From NCBI GenBank assembly GCA_902363735.1, contig CABJBA010000003.1, positions 427,048-491,047 on the forward strand: 64,000 nucleotides of DNA. Reading direction: 5' to 3'. This document shows positions 16,661 through 24,900 of this stretch, piece by piece. Position 1 is the stretch's first letter, and every line of letters begins with the position of its first letter. The notes below the pieces were generated by a model. That model worked only from the letters and a program-made list of their open reading frames with translations, was not told where the DNA came from and ran no database searches. The DNA comes from Clostridiaceae bacterium. GTDB taxonomy: Bacteria > Bacillota > Clostridia > Lachnospirales > Lachnospiraceae. Made by a program: the position numbers and the translations under genes.

Positions 16661-16765
16661 GCCACGGTTCCCTCATGCCTAGAACAGTAAAAAAACATCC
16701 TGGTGATGCCTTGGCGACAAAGTAATTTCAAAAAAATTTTGATCAACAATACTCTTATCTAATAA

Positions 16766-17280
16766 TTATTGACACTTATTTAATATTGATTGCAATAATG
16801 ATGAAGCTACTGACTGCGCAATAGTGGAATCATTTAAAACAGCAGATCCGTCGGATGTTGGTTTTCTAAAAGCTTTAATACCTGAACGATCTTGTATAAG
16901 AAAAACTGGTTCACTTTTCCATTGTAAGGTTACCTACAGAAGGTTCTAAAACCTTATGGTCTAATACGCTCAAAATCAAACGCATATTATCAATAAACTC
17001 CTGTAGTGCTTAGGTCTTCTCTATCTCCACAAGCACTGACATATGTACGTGGAATTTTATAAGCCTTTCCTGTCCACTTAGAGAGTTCACTTACCCATTA
17101 GATTTTATATTTGGATGCTTAATTTCTATTATACCAACATATCCATTGGCACGCAAAATAAAAAAGTCAAGTTTAATATTATCTTTCTATTTACTTAGCC
17201 ATTCAAAAAGAACTTCTTCCTATACACCAGTTCCCATAAATCCCATGTTCAAAAAATAGTACTATTAAGTTTCTCTTCAA
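16766..17280 (-). pseudogene. Decayed nuclease locus (PD-(D/E)XK piece plus GIY-YIG/DUF4357 remnant)
   Basis: Reading the minus strand in several frames gives family-like pieces in order. First comes KLDFFILRANGYVGIIEIKHPN near 17130-17200, a D...ExK nuclease core like Shedu/DUF4263. Then ELSKWTGKAYKIPR and CGDREDLSTTGVY, the N-terminal part of GIY-YIG nucleases. Then LSVLDHKVLEP, and finally a DUF4357-like tail (VFLIQDRSGIKAF, DGSAVLNDS) ending at the TAA at 16766-16768. Stops and frameshifts separate them and the GIY-YIG catalytic core is deleted. It is therefore a dead gene or two fused dead genes, and a relic of an earlier defence island. Confidence 0.6.
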
Positions 17281-17287
17281 TCATAAG

Positions 17288-19249
17288 TCATTCCAGCCCT
17301 TCTATCCCTCTAATCTCCGCTCCAAAAGGTAGTGCCCCCATCACAACTTTTTCCCAAGGTGTTCCTATAACAGAATCTAATACGACGATTGCTCCTTTAT
17401 CTTTCTCTGTTCTAATTAACCGTCCACATCCTTGTTTTAATTTAAGTCCCATCTCAGGATAATCAACTGTTATGACAGGATCAAATCCTTGTTCTCTTGC
17501 CTCTTTACGTTGTACTTCAATGAGAGGATCTAGCGTTGGGAAGGGCAATTGCCAGATGATTAGCAAGGTTAATGCATCACCTGGTACATCGATTCCTTCC
17601 CAAAAATTTGCACCAATCAATACCGAGAATTCCTCTTCTTTAAACCTTCGTACAAGGTGCCCTCTCTCCCCTTTATCTTCCCACAGAATATCAAATGGAA
17701 ATTGATATCCTTCCAATCTCTTTCTGATTTTACGAACTTCCTCCATCGAATTGGTAAGTACGAGAGCTCGTCCCTCATTATTATTTAATAGGGATACTAA
17801 TTTTTCAATGCCGTGGATAGACTTTTCTTCTAAACTGTGTGAGGACTGTGGTAAGTAGACAACAACTTGTTTTTCTAAATCAAAAGGACTTTCCACCGTA
17901 GATTTGGAAGGTTCCTTTAATCCAAGCGTTCGTATAAAATAATCAAAATCCCCTTCATTACTTAATGTTGCTGATGTAAATATCACTGCTAATTCCTTCC
18001 GAAATAAATGTCGGTTTAACATCTGATTTAAATTCCTAGGTACGACCCAAAAACTACCATCCCTTCTATCAACCCAAGCTATCATATCTGTACTGTTATT
18101 TCTACAGAATCTGTCTAGTGCCATTATGGCAACTTCAATTTGCCCTTCATATGCTTGTATTTGGTTTGCGGATAAAGATTCTATATATAGTTCTTGCTCA
18201 ATCTGCATCTCTAGATGAAGGTGCTCTAATGTCTTTCGAAATACTTTAGCCCTCTTTTGCAACGTCTCATCCATCCGAATGGATAATCTTTCTGAGCTTT
18301 CTGTAATTTTCACAGACCTATTTAATTTTTCGAAAAAGTCATAAGAAGCCTGTTCCATCGCAGCTGTTACTGAAACCAATGAATCTCTTGCTCCCTGTAT
18401 TCCCCCAAGGGTGAAGACTATATTGTCAATCTCCTCCTTGTTTATTTGTTGTCCTGCTTGCATAGCTGCTGGTAGCAGTATTTTATGCCCTTCATCGAAA
18501 ATAACTGCAGAATAATTTGGAAGTATCGGCAATTGTCCATTCGCTAATCGTTCTTCCCTTGTCCATAAGTCATTAAAAAATGTTTCATGATCTACAATAA
18601 TTAAATCTCTCGCAAGTCTATAATATTCTCTTGCCTTAACAAGTTTGCAATATCCACGGTTCATGCAAATATCACACGACATAGACTTATTCCAACCAAT
18701 CCTCTTCCAAATATGATCTGGTACGGTAGATATTTCTGAGCGTTCACCTAATTTTGTTTTATTTAACCACTGATTAATCTCATCCGACATCATATCGAAT
18801 TCTTCTAAATTTTCCTTTACTCGAACATCGCATATATACTGACGTGAGTCTTTTGCCATCCTGGCATCTATCTCTAATCCAAGTAACCTAGAAAGGATTT
18901 TAATATCCCCCGTGTCACCAGCAAGCTGTTCTTGAAGTGCTGTATTAGCACACGCAATCACTACAGGTTTTCCACTAAACCTAGCATAGGGAATTGCTGA
19001 TAATAAATAAGCGAATGTTTTGCCTGTTCCAAGTCCGGCTTCCGCTAAGTGAACTTTTTTGCTGCAAACAGCATCAGCTATCTGAAAAGCTGTAAATATT
19101 TGTTCGTCCCGAACTTCATATCCATGTTCAGGAATAATATCATACAAAACGTCACCAATCCATTCAACTAATTTAACCTGAAAATCTGCTCTATTACTAT
19201 AATCAAAGTGCTCTTTTACCCTGGTGTTAATTGTACACAATGCACACAT
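17288..19249 (-). CDS. dinG: DinG-like ATP-dependent DNA helicase
   Basis: A 653-residue XPD/DinG-type helicase. Walker A is EAGLGTGKT (about 70-78), motif II is FDEGHK, and motif VI is GCGRLIRTEKDKG. Cysteines in YICDV and SCDICMNRGYC, between motifs I and II, are placed like the 4Fe-4S cluster of the family. It would unwind damaged or forked DNA 5' to 3'. The ATG at 19249 follows TAGGAG. Gram-positive DinG often carries an exonuclease domain; none is present here, so this is the short form. It sits beside the recombinase module and may travel with it. Confidence 0.85.
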   Translation of the reverse strand: MCALCTINTRVKEHFDYSNRADFQVKLVEWIGDVLYDIIPEHGYEVRDEQIFTAFQIADAVCSKKVHLAEAGLGTGKTFAYLLSAIPYARFSGKPVVIACANTALQEQLAGDTGDIKILSRLLGLEIDARMAKDSRQYICDVRVKENLEEFDMMSDEINQWLNKTKLGERSEISTVPDHIWKRIGWNKSMSCDICMNRGYCKLVKAREYYRLARDLIIVDHETFFNDLWTREERLANGQLPILPNYSAVIFDEGHKILLPAAMQAGQQINKEEIDNIVFTLGGIQGARDSLVSVTAAMEQASYDFFEKLNRSVKITESSERLSIRMDETLQKRAKVFRKTLEHLHLEMQIEQELYIESLSANQIQAYEGQIEVAIMALDRFCRNNSTDMIAWVDRRDGSFWVVPRNLNQMLNRHLFRKELAVIFTSATLSNEGDFDYFIRTLGLKEPSKSTVESPFDLEKQVVVYLPQSSHSLEEKSIHGIEKLVSLLNNNEGRALVLTNSMEEVRKIRKRLEGYQFPFDILWEDKGERGHLVRRFKEEEFSVLIGANFWEGIDVPGDALTLLIIWQLPFPTLDPLIEVQRKEAREQGFDPVITVDYPEMGLKLKQGCGRLIRTEKDKGAIVVLDSVIGTPWEKVVMGALPFGAEIRGIEGLE

Positions 19250-19362
19250 GTTTTTTCTCCTATAATGCTAAACTTATACCTTTTTGTATTACTATCCGCT
19301 TTAATGAACTTAATCCTCTATCCCCCAGTTAAAAGGAGATAAAGGATTATTCATTTTAAACA

Positions 19363-19524
19363 CTATTGGGATATTTTCTTAGTTCTTTCTGAATCAGTCC
19401 CGATATTCTTATGTCTCTGTTGAAGTTTTCCGACACCAATATTTTTTTCACAATAGAAAAAATTACTTTGAGATTTCTTCTCCTCTAATAATTGTTTCAT
19501 TTTATCCATATCTTTCATTGACAT
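19363..19524 (-). CDS. Small charged protein, 53 residues
   Basis: ATG at 19524 with GGAGG nine bases upstream; the product is Lys/Glu/Gln-rich (MSMKDMDKMKQLLEEKKSQS and so on) and mostly helical. No family recognised. It lies between DinG and the large recombinase and may be an accessory factor, such as an excision partner; that is speculation. Confidence 0.45.
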   Translation of the reverse strand: MSMKDMDKMKQLLEEKKSQSNFFYCEKNIGVGKLQQRHKNIGTDSERTKKISQ

Positions 19525-19591
19525 TTTATATTCCTCCATTTAATTATTAATTCAATTTTTTACAGCTTGTTTAGAAAGAAGACATACCGTC

Positions 19592-19738
19592 TCAACGTGC
19601 GTCGGGTTCACAATTAGGGAAGTTATTATCTACGTCGTCCTGCCAATTTAGGCACATATCAGATTGCTCTGGTGCCTCATTAGAAAGACGCTCTAGGTTG
19701 CTATCATTACCATCCAATAAGTCGTTTTGAGTGCTCAT
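19592..19738 (-). CDS. Small acidic protein, 48 residues
   Basis: ATG at 19738 with AAAGGG upstream, starting 40 bases after the recombinase stop on the same strand. It is strongly acidic (NDLLDGNDSNLE, WQDDVDNNFPNCEPDA). No family recognised. Probably translated from the recombinase transcript. Confidence 0.4.
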   Translation of the reverse strand: MSTQNDLLDGNDSNLERLSNEAPEQSDMCLNWQDDVDNNFPNCEPDAR

Positions 19739-19777
19739 TTTAAACAGCCCTTTCTTCTTATTGAATAATAATTGTTA

Positions 19778-21463
19778 TTAGCTTATTTGCTTATGCAAAT
19801 TCTTGTATCGCTTCCTTGCATCTGATATTGAAAAATCTGCAAGTCCTTTCAGTACAAAAGTGATTTTGTATGGATCAGATTTCCCATCTTCACCCACCTC
19901 ACCAATAATAACTTTTTTTACGATACTTTCAAATACAGCACGATCAAATCTATCCATTATCTTAACTTCAGAAATTCGTGCCCTTATTTCCTTCATTCTT
20001 TTACCAACATCTTTCTTAGCCGCTTCATTTTCAATCAAAATCTGCTGCTCCTGCTTAGTCTGACTGATTTTCCGTGTAAATTCATCAAATCTTTCATCAT
20101 AGGCCTCTTTTGAAATTTTATCATCAAGCAACATGTCAGTCAATTTCTTTCGCTTGGCTTCCACTGTTGCCAGACTCTTATCAACACGTTTTAGTCTATC
20201 ACTATTATCTGTACTAGATAACTCAATCTCAATAGATTCTAATACTGACTCTAGGATATCATCAAAATTATCCGCCAATAACTGAAAGGATTCTACGAAA
20301 GCATTTTCAAGAATAGATTCATCAATAGCTTTACTATCAGGACAACTAGCCTTTCCCTTATTTGCAGCCGTTCTACATACCCAAACCGGTTTTTTATGTT
20401 GTGTATCCTGATGATGTGATCTTCTTGAAAATTTTGTTCCGCAATACGCACATTCACACATGCTACTAAATGCAAATTTACGCGACTGCTTTTCCCTTGT
20501 TCCTTCTATAATACTTGTGTTCTTTCCATATCTGCTCTTACGTATTTCTTGAGCCATATTCCACTCTTCCTCAGATACGATGGCTTCATGATGATTTTTA
20601 ATATAAAACTGATCTTCTTCACCCATATTATCTAACCTGCGTTTCGTAAGTGGATCTACTGTAAAAGTCTTGCCTAGAAGTAAATCTCCTTTGTATTTCT
20701 CGTTCGAAATAATTCCTCTTATGCCACTGTCAGTCCATTTAACGATACCTTTCTTGTTTTTCTTACCTAATCTGGTCAAATCTTTTGCTATAGTGTAGGC
20801 ACCATATCCTTGATTATAACGATTGAAAATCCACCGAACAATATCAGCCTCCTCTTCGTTCATGCTAAGTGACTTATCTTCCTGATGATAATCATATCCC
20901 AGACAACCATTAAAACCTAATAATTCGCCGCGTTTCATTTTCATCTTAAGTCCCATTTTTGTATTAGCTGATAAAGATTCAACTTCATTCTGTGCCAGTG
21001 TGCTTAATAATGCCAATGCCATTTCGCTTTCCATCGAAAGAGTATTAATGTTCTCTTTCTCAAAAATAATCGCCACATTCTTCTCTTTTAGCATACGCAC
21101 ATACTGTAACGTATCAACAAGATTACGTGAAAATCTAGAAATAGATTTCGTTAGAACAACATCTACTAAGCCGTTCATACAGTCATTAATCATATTTAAG
21201 AAACCATCTCTTTTTGATGTCTTCGTTCCAGTTATTGCTTCATCTGAATAGATACCAACAAATGCCCAATCCTTGTTCTTGGATATTTTATCTGTATAGT
21301 ATTCCATCTGAGACTGAAAACTCTGTAACTGTTCCTCTCCATCGGTACTTACTCTCACATAGGCTGCCACCCTCTGTCTTTCCAGTATCAATCCTTTTCC
21401 AATAGTATCTCTACGCCTGCATACTGTACCTTCACTAGCTTTTATTACTTCAACCTCTGCCAT
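19778..21463 (-). CDS. Large serine recombinase (integrase/excisionase)
   Basis: A 561-residue large serine recombinase. The catalytic domain (about 30-180) has the nucleophile Ser39 in AAYVRVSTD and SISRFSRN further on. The Recombinase domain follows (GYDYHQEDKSL to about 290). Then come a zinc-ribbon (CAYCGTKF ... VCRTAANKGKASC) and a C-terminal coiled coil (about 425-495). Such enzymes integrate and excise phages, Tn4451-like elements and ICEs at short att sites. The start at 21463 is set by GAGGAGGTC. A terminator separates it from the upstream gene, so it needs its own promoter. A small acidic ORF follows. att sites were not located. Confidence 0.9.
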   Translation of the reverse strand: MAEVEVIKASEGTVCRRRDTIGKGLILERQRVAAYVRVSTDGEEQLQSFQSQMEYYTDKISKNKDWAFVGIYSDEAITGTKTSKRDGFLNMINDCMNGLVDVVLTKSISRFSRNLVDTLQYVRMLKEKNVAIIFEKENINTLSMESEMALALLSTLAQNEVESLSANTKMGLKMKMKRGELLGFNGCLGYDYHQEDKSLSMNEEEADIVRWIFNRYNQGYGAYTIAKDLTRLGKKNKKGIVKWTDSGIRGIISNEKYKGDLLLGKTFTVDPLTKRRLDNMGEEDQFYIKNHHEAIVSEEEWNMAQEIRKSRYGKNTSIIEGTREKQSRKFAFSSMCECAYCGTKFSRRSHHQDTQHKKPVWVCRTAANKGKASCPDSKAIDESILENAFVESFQLLADNFDDILESVLESIEIELSSTDNSDRLKRVDKSLATVEAKRKKLTDMLLDDKISKEAYDERFDEFTRKISQTKQEQQILIENEAAKKDVGKRMKEIRARISEVKIMDRFDRAVFESIVKKVIIGEVGEDGKSDPYKITFVLKGLADFSISDARKRYKNLHKQIS

Positions 21464-21566
21464 ATTGACCTCCTCCTCTCTTGAAGTATGGTAAAACCAG
21501 AAACCTTTCATGTTTGTTTCTGACTTTACTATAATCCAAAAGTTAAATATGAACGAACATGTGAAA

Positions 21567-21597
21567 ATGCCGATGAAAATTTTTTCACCGGCATTCT
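21567..21597 (-). terminator. Terminator upstream of the large recombinase
   Basis: On the minus strand ATGCCGGTGAAAA pairs with TTTTCATCGGCAT, followed by TTTC. It directly follows the 47-residue ORF (stop at 21604) and separates that transcript from the large recombinase. Confidence 0.75.
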
Positions 21598-21603
21598 AAT
21601 ATG

Positions 21604-21747
21604 TTATGTATTCATAAAACTAACCACGTTATATTCTCTCATAATTTTCTTTTTCACTGCTGTGTACTCGTCTTCACTGAGTAATGCCATACAATAAAGC
21701 TTTCCAAGAACAGCTAATTTCTTTGCTAATTCTAATTCTTTTACCAT
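21604..21747 (-). CDS. Small protein, SHOCT-like (47 residues)
   Basis: ATG at 21747 immediately follows the PemK-type gene's TAA, with AGGAGTGAG inside that gene's end. The pattern LAVLGKLYCMALLSEDEYTAVKKKIM resembles a SHOCT oligomerisation motif (L-x-x-L...G-xLseeEFxxKK). It is a likely partner of neighbouring genes, but no function can be named. It does not look like a DNA-binding antitoxin. Confidence 0.55.
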   Translation of the reverse strand: MVKELELAKKLAVLGKLYCMALLSEDEYTAVKKKIMREYNVVSFMNT

Positions 21748-22248
21748 TTACTCACTCCTAACATCTCGCAATTCAAGCTGATAAATAAGTGCTATATTAA
21801 GTTTTTCTATCAATCTTTTGTCTGTAATAGCTGCAATTTTCTTAATAACCTGCGTACGATCCGCACTGCACAATTGTTCACACATTGCCATTCCTGATTC
21901 TCTCAAATTTTCACAGTCATTCTTATCTATAAAGATATGTTCTGGCCTGTCAATCTGTCTAAATGATTGTGTCATCGGAATCACAAGAATCACAGGACAG
22001 TCAGGAATGAAACGGCCACATACAATAGCAGGACGAGAACCAACCATTTTACAATGTTCAGTATCATCTCCCATATTAATTAGTACAATATCACCTTTTT
22101 TAACAGGTTCCATAGCTAATGCTCTTTCAATCGTATTTGGCGCTTTATTGTAATTGTTTCCGCTCCCATCACCGTTGCGGAAGACATTGTTATTTCTTGT
22201 TGGTCTAGTTATTTCAGAATAGTCTTCATTAAATTCTCTAATCTTCAT
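21748..22248 (-). CDS. PemK/MazF-family protein
   Basis: A 166-residue protein whose C-terminal part has the MazF/PemK fold pattern: KKGDIVLINMG, SRPAIVCG, VILVIPMTQS, then SGMAMCEQLCSADRTQVIKK. MazF enzymes are sequence-specific endoribonucleases that bind a small antitoxin. Here no typical antitoxin gene lies beside it. The ~50-residue N-terminal extension (TRPTRNNNVFRN) is not part of the fold and may be the regulatory part. ATG 22248 follows GGGAGGAAAA. Within a recombinase module it may stabilise the element, or be an inactive, repurposed binder. Confidence 0.7.
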   Translation of the reverse strand: MKIREFNEDYSEITRPTRNNNVFRNGDGSGNNYNKAPNTIERALAMEPVKKGDIVLINMGDDTEHCKMVGSRPAIVCGRFIPDCPVILVIPMTQSFRQIDRPEHIFIDKNDCENLRESGMAMCEQLCSADRTQVIKKIAAITDKRLIEKLNIALIYQLELRDVRSE

Positions 22249-22261
22249 TTTTCCTCCCATC

Positions 22262-22289
22262 TGGTCAGCTAGTTTTTACCAGCTGACCA
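22262..22289 (-). promoter_or_regulatory. Inverted repeat before the PemK-type gene
   Basis: TGGTCAGCT and AGCTGACCA form a perfect 9-base stem just upstream of the PemK-type ribosome site. No T run follows on the minus strand, so an operator or translation-control hairpin is more likely than a terminator. Confidence 0.4.
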
Positions 22290-22305
22290 ACTAATGCATA
22301 TTTCT

Positions 22306-22704
22306 TTATAGTAGTGTAATTGTACAACGATTTTCGAAGATATCCTCATCGCTATCGTCTAAAGCTGATACATCAATACCCTCCGCTTTTCCTTCCAATG
22401 CAAATCTTACAAAATCGCCATAGCAACCAATCATAGTAACAAAATCTTCTATGATTTCTGTTTCATCTGAAATCATTGCTTCTGATAATGCAACGATACC
22501 TTCAGCCTCACAATCATCTATCATATCTAAGCACGTAGTATAACCTTTTTTACCAATTCCTGTGCCTCCAGTATATTCTGATATAATAGCGACAATTTCA
22601 TAACCCTGTAGCTTTGACCACTTTATCAAATCATTCTGTAGCTTGCTGTCTAAATCACTATCTTCACTTTCACACAAATAAATAATTACTCGAATCTTAT
22701 CCAT
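22306..22704 (-). CDS. Resolvase-like small protein
   Basis: A 132-residue protein resembling the serine-resolvase N-terminal fold: MDKIRVIIYLCESEDSD at the strand where resolvases have Y-x-R-V-S, then LQGYEIVAIISEYTGGTG. The catalytic Ser/Arg pattern is lost, so it is probably a non-catalytic paralogue. The ATG at 22704 has AAGGAGATAAC. The frame stays open to an ATG at 22854 that overlaps the previous gene's stop, so a longer form (182 residues) is possible. It is co-directional with a second resolvase-like gene. Confidence 0.5.
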   Translation of the reverse strand: MDKIRVIIYLCESEDSDLDSKLQNDLIKWSKLQGYEIVAIISEYTGGTGIGKKGYTTCLDMIDDCEAEGIVALSEAMISDETEIIEDFVTMIGCYGDFVRFALEGKAEGIDVSALDDSDEDIFENRCTITLL

Positions 22705-22844
22705 TTCGTTATCTCCTTTTTCTATTTCATTGATATACTCAACTGCCTCTTTTTCCGTCGGACAGCTAATCACTTTGTTCTCATAAGCGTTAAAAATGAC
22801 TGTTTCATTACCCATAATCACAATTGAATAGTTTAGCAGCCATA

Positions 22845-23225
22845 TTAATACCATTTACTTGCTATTTCCTGAATAACACAGCAATAATTTTCTTTATCCT
22901 GGTATAACACCAAATCATCATTCTTTCTGACAAAAATACATGCTCCAAGATTCATCAATTGCAATGCAAAATTTTTTGCTTCATCTGTGTTGTTGAAGAA
23001 GCTTTCAAGTTTGTCTACAATAATAATATTGCTTTTTCCTGATTTTACTGCCTCCAAAATATTTTTGAGATAATCGCCTTCTGCATTACCCCTAAACTCA
23101 ACAACAAGATCTCCTTCTACTTCATGAATTCCTGTTCCAACTGTCAGATCTACCAGTTGTGTCAAAATCAACTTTCCAGTTGCTTCTGTTCCTTTGCTTC
23201 TAATATATATTGATGCTCTATTCAT
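22845..23225 (-). CDS. Resolvase-like small protein
   Basis: A 126-residue protein with the first part of a serine-resolvase catalytic fold: MNRASIYIRSKGTEATGKLILTQL, then IIIVDKLESFFNNTDEAKNF, which corresponds to the D-x-LsRl segment. The IRSK keeps the nucleophile position Ser, but the arginines are changed. It is likely inactive or specialised. GGAGGTAAA precedes the ATG. It is the first protein gene after the long structured leader. Confidence 0.5.
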   Translation of the reverse strand: MNRASIYIRSKGTEATGKLILTQLVDLTVGTGIHEVEGDLVVEFRGNAEGDYLKNILEAVKSGKSNIIIVDKLESFFNNTDEAKNFALQLMNLGACIFVRKNDDLVLYQDKENYCCVIQEIASKWY

Positions 23226-23720
23226 CGTTTTTTACCTCCATAGTTTATGTAGAGAAATTTGCCGGCGTTGCTTTCTCAAATAAGATCCTTGCTACCAAGA
23301 CTCTTATTTCAAAAAGCAAAATGACATGTACCGAAGTAGCTTTCACCACTTCCCTCCTCGCCCACATGTCTGGGAACACAGTAAGTATCTTTGATTAGAA
23401 AACATTGCACACGCTGATTACTCAGCTTGCCGGTTATAAGCCTTTGCCCGTAGGAACTGTTTGCCAGCAGCACCCGTACATATCAGTCTTGACCTTGGTT
23501 TTATAATGGAAATCACTCCATTTGTCTTGTGAATGGCTCGCTCGTTCCTTACTACATTACGTATGCCTTTCGGCAGGAACATTCTGGCTTAACTCCTTAT
23601 TGGATAGCTTTTGCATTCGACCACAATTTTGTAAATTCAAATTGTGTCCTTAGTCTCTTCCGTGGATAATATCCACACCTCCCTCAGCTCCCTTCGTTTT
23701 CTTCCCGTTTGCTTAATGAG
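23226..23720 (-). ncRNA. Candidate structured leader RNA of the recombinase module
   Basis: About 500 bases without an ORF between the XRE gene and the resolvase-like genes. Minus-strand hairpins include GTGGATATTATCCAC, CACAATTTG...CAAAATTGTG, GTTCC...GCCGAAAGGC...GGAAC and AATGGAGTGATTTCCATT. G+C is higher than in the flanks and stems are dense, as in functional RNAs. A Firmicutes boxA-like element lies just upstream, which would fit an antitermination leader. No known class was identified, so this is a candidate only. Confidence 0.4.
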
Positions 23721-23728
23721 GCTCCTGT

Positions 23729-23798
23729 GTTGAATATTCAGTTTTCAAAGTACAGCGGTTTGTGTTTCTTAACCTGTACTTATGATAGAATATTCAAC
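23729..23798 (-). promoter_or_regulatory. Nested inverted repeats with boxA-like sequence
   Basis: GTTGAATATTC (23729-23739) and GAATATTCAAC (23788-23798) form a perfect outer stem. AAGTACAG (23748-23755) and CTGTACTT (23774-23781) form an inner one. On the minus strand TTTGAAAACTGAATA (23735-23749) closely matches the rRNA-operon boxA of Firmicutes, a binding site for antitermination factors. It lies between the XRE gene and the structured leader. Confidence 0.5.
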
Positions 23799-23866
23799 TA
23801 CCAAATCCCACAAAACGCATTTGGATATTACGCACGTTTCACCCAATGCATTGGGGATTTGTAAAA

Positions 23867-24190
23867 TTAAGCTGTTTCCGGGAAAAATATATTCATAAAT
23901 TCAATCATTTTTTTCTTATCTGCCTGCAATAATTTATTATAACGATTAAGAAAATCATCATCCGAAGGAGCTTGTCCAACACCTTTTACGAGATAATCCA
24001 GTGACACTTTAAAAAAATCAGCTACTTTTTCAATATTTTCAAGTTTTACATTGTTGTTGCCCGTTTCCATATTAGATATGGTATTGTCTGATACTCCGAT
24101 TGCTTCTGCCAATTCCGACTGGGACATACTTTTTAGTTTTCTGCATTCACGTATTCTTTCACCTATTTGAAAATTTTTATTATCTGCCAC
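23867..24190 (-). CDS. XRE-family repressor
   Basis: A 107-residue Cro/CI-type regulator. Residues 8-65 are the helix-turn-helix domain (IGERIRECRKLKSMSQSELAEAIGVSDNTISNMETG, in the family pattern), followed by a short helical tail. It starts at a GTG with GGAGGTGATC. Such genes keep integrated elements silent. It sits at the head of the recombinase module and probably acts on the repeats downstream (23729-23798) or on AATCTGAT/ATCAGATT at about 24255-24285. Confidence 0.85.
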   Translation of the reverse strand: MADNKNFQIGERIRECRKLKSMSQSELAEAIGVSDNTISNMETGNNNVKLENIEKVADFFKVSLDYLVKGVGQAPSDDDFLNRYNKLLQADKKKMIEFMNIFFPETA

Positions 24191-24303
24191 TGGATCACCT
24201 CCTTCCTTTCAGACATGGCTTTATTTCACTTTTACTTCATAACCACTTCAACAATAATCTGATAGATTTTTTGCAAATCAGATTTTTACATATAACGAAA
24301 AAC

Positions 24304-24353
24304 AAAAAAATGCCAGAATAAGAGTTAGTTTTTAACTAACTTCTTACTCTGGC
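24304..24353 (-). terminator. Strong terminator after the zinc-ribbon gene
   Basis: On the minus strand GCCAGAGTAAGAAGTTAGT pairs with ACTAACTCTTATTCTGGC across a short A-rich loop, followed by a run of seven T (24304-24310). It ends the LexA-box transcript of the zinc-ribbon gene. Confidence 0.9.
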
Positions 24354-24445
24354 AATTTGCTTCTCGTGGTTATAGGCTGCGGTTTTAACTTGCCCTATAA
24401 CGGATTTAATCTTGTCAAACCTCTATGCGGATGCGTGGCTCAGTT

Positions 24446-24658
24446 TTATTTCATATAATTTTCAGCTGCTTTTTGGTATGCTGCAATTCTTCTACTTCTT
24501 TGTTTTTCTGTTACATGTTTTAAATTAATTACGGATACTACTTTACAACAAGGACATTTGATTTTGATAATACCTTCTGCCGATGCTCCACAATCAAATA
24601 ACCTTTTATTGGAACAATACGAACAATTTACGTGTATTTCCTCCTCTGTCAACTCCAC
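24446..24658 (-). CDS. Small zinc-ribbon protein (Com-like)
   Basis: A 70-residue protein with CSYC (about 12-15), DCGA and CPCC (about 35-38), in the order of Mu Com-like zinc ribbons (CxxCxK...IKCPxC). It starts at a GTG with GGAGGTG upstream. It is the only gene between a LexA-box promoter and a strong terminator, so it should be made on DNA damage. Com-type proteins regulate phage DNA-modification genes; a regulatory role in SOS induction of the element is inference. Confidence 0.65.
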   Translation of the reverse strand: MELTEEEIHVNCSYCSNKRLFDCGASAEGIIKIKCPCCKVVSVINLKHVTEKQRSRRIAAYQKAAENYMK

Positions 24659-24745
24659 TCTTTAACACCTCCATTGAAATATTCGGGGGCTGTTTAACAA
24701 ATATATAGTAACCTTTTCCATGGGTTCCTTGGTAGCGATAAGTTT

Positions 24746-24774
24746 ATTATAAATCGAACGTTTGTTCGTGTCAA
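24746..24774 (-). promoter_or_regulatory. Sigma-70 promoter with LexA (SOS) box
   Basis: On the minus strand TTGACA (24769-24774) and TATAAT (24746-24751) are separated by 17 bases. The spacer contains CGAACAAACGTTCG (24755-24768), a perfect Firmicutes LexA/DinR box. LexA bound there would block the polymerase. The transcript runs to the zinc-ribbon gene. Confidence 0.88.
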
Positions 24775-24900
24775 TGTCTTTTATCACATCCTTGAAACAT
24801 CCTTAAGGCTTTTATAATTGCTATAATATAGAATACCCCTGCTAATATATTTTCCATATTCACATTGTGTAGAATAAATTTTTTATCTCCAACACAAAGC

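Noticed and set aside
16426..16725. A 99-codon plus-strand frame
   Set aside because: It only spans the degenerate tandem repeat, has no ribosome site and an unnatural His/Pro/Ser composition.
21748..22248. Complete type II toxin-antitoxin pair
   Set aside because: The PemK-type protein has no neighbouring gene with an antitoxin-like DNA-binding domain; the 47-residue neighbour looks SHOCT-like.
23226..23700. Group II intron
   Set aside because: A GTGTG start is present but no domain V, no exon pairing and no reverse transcriptase were found.
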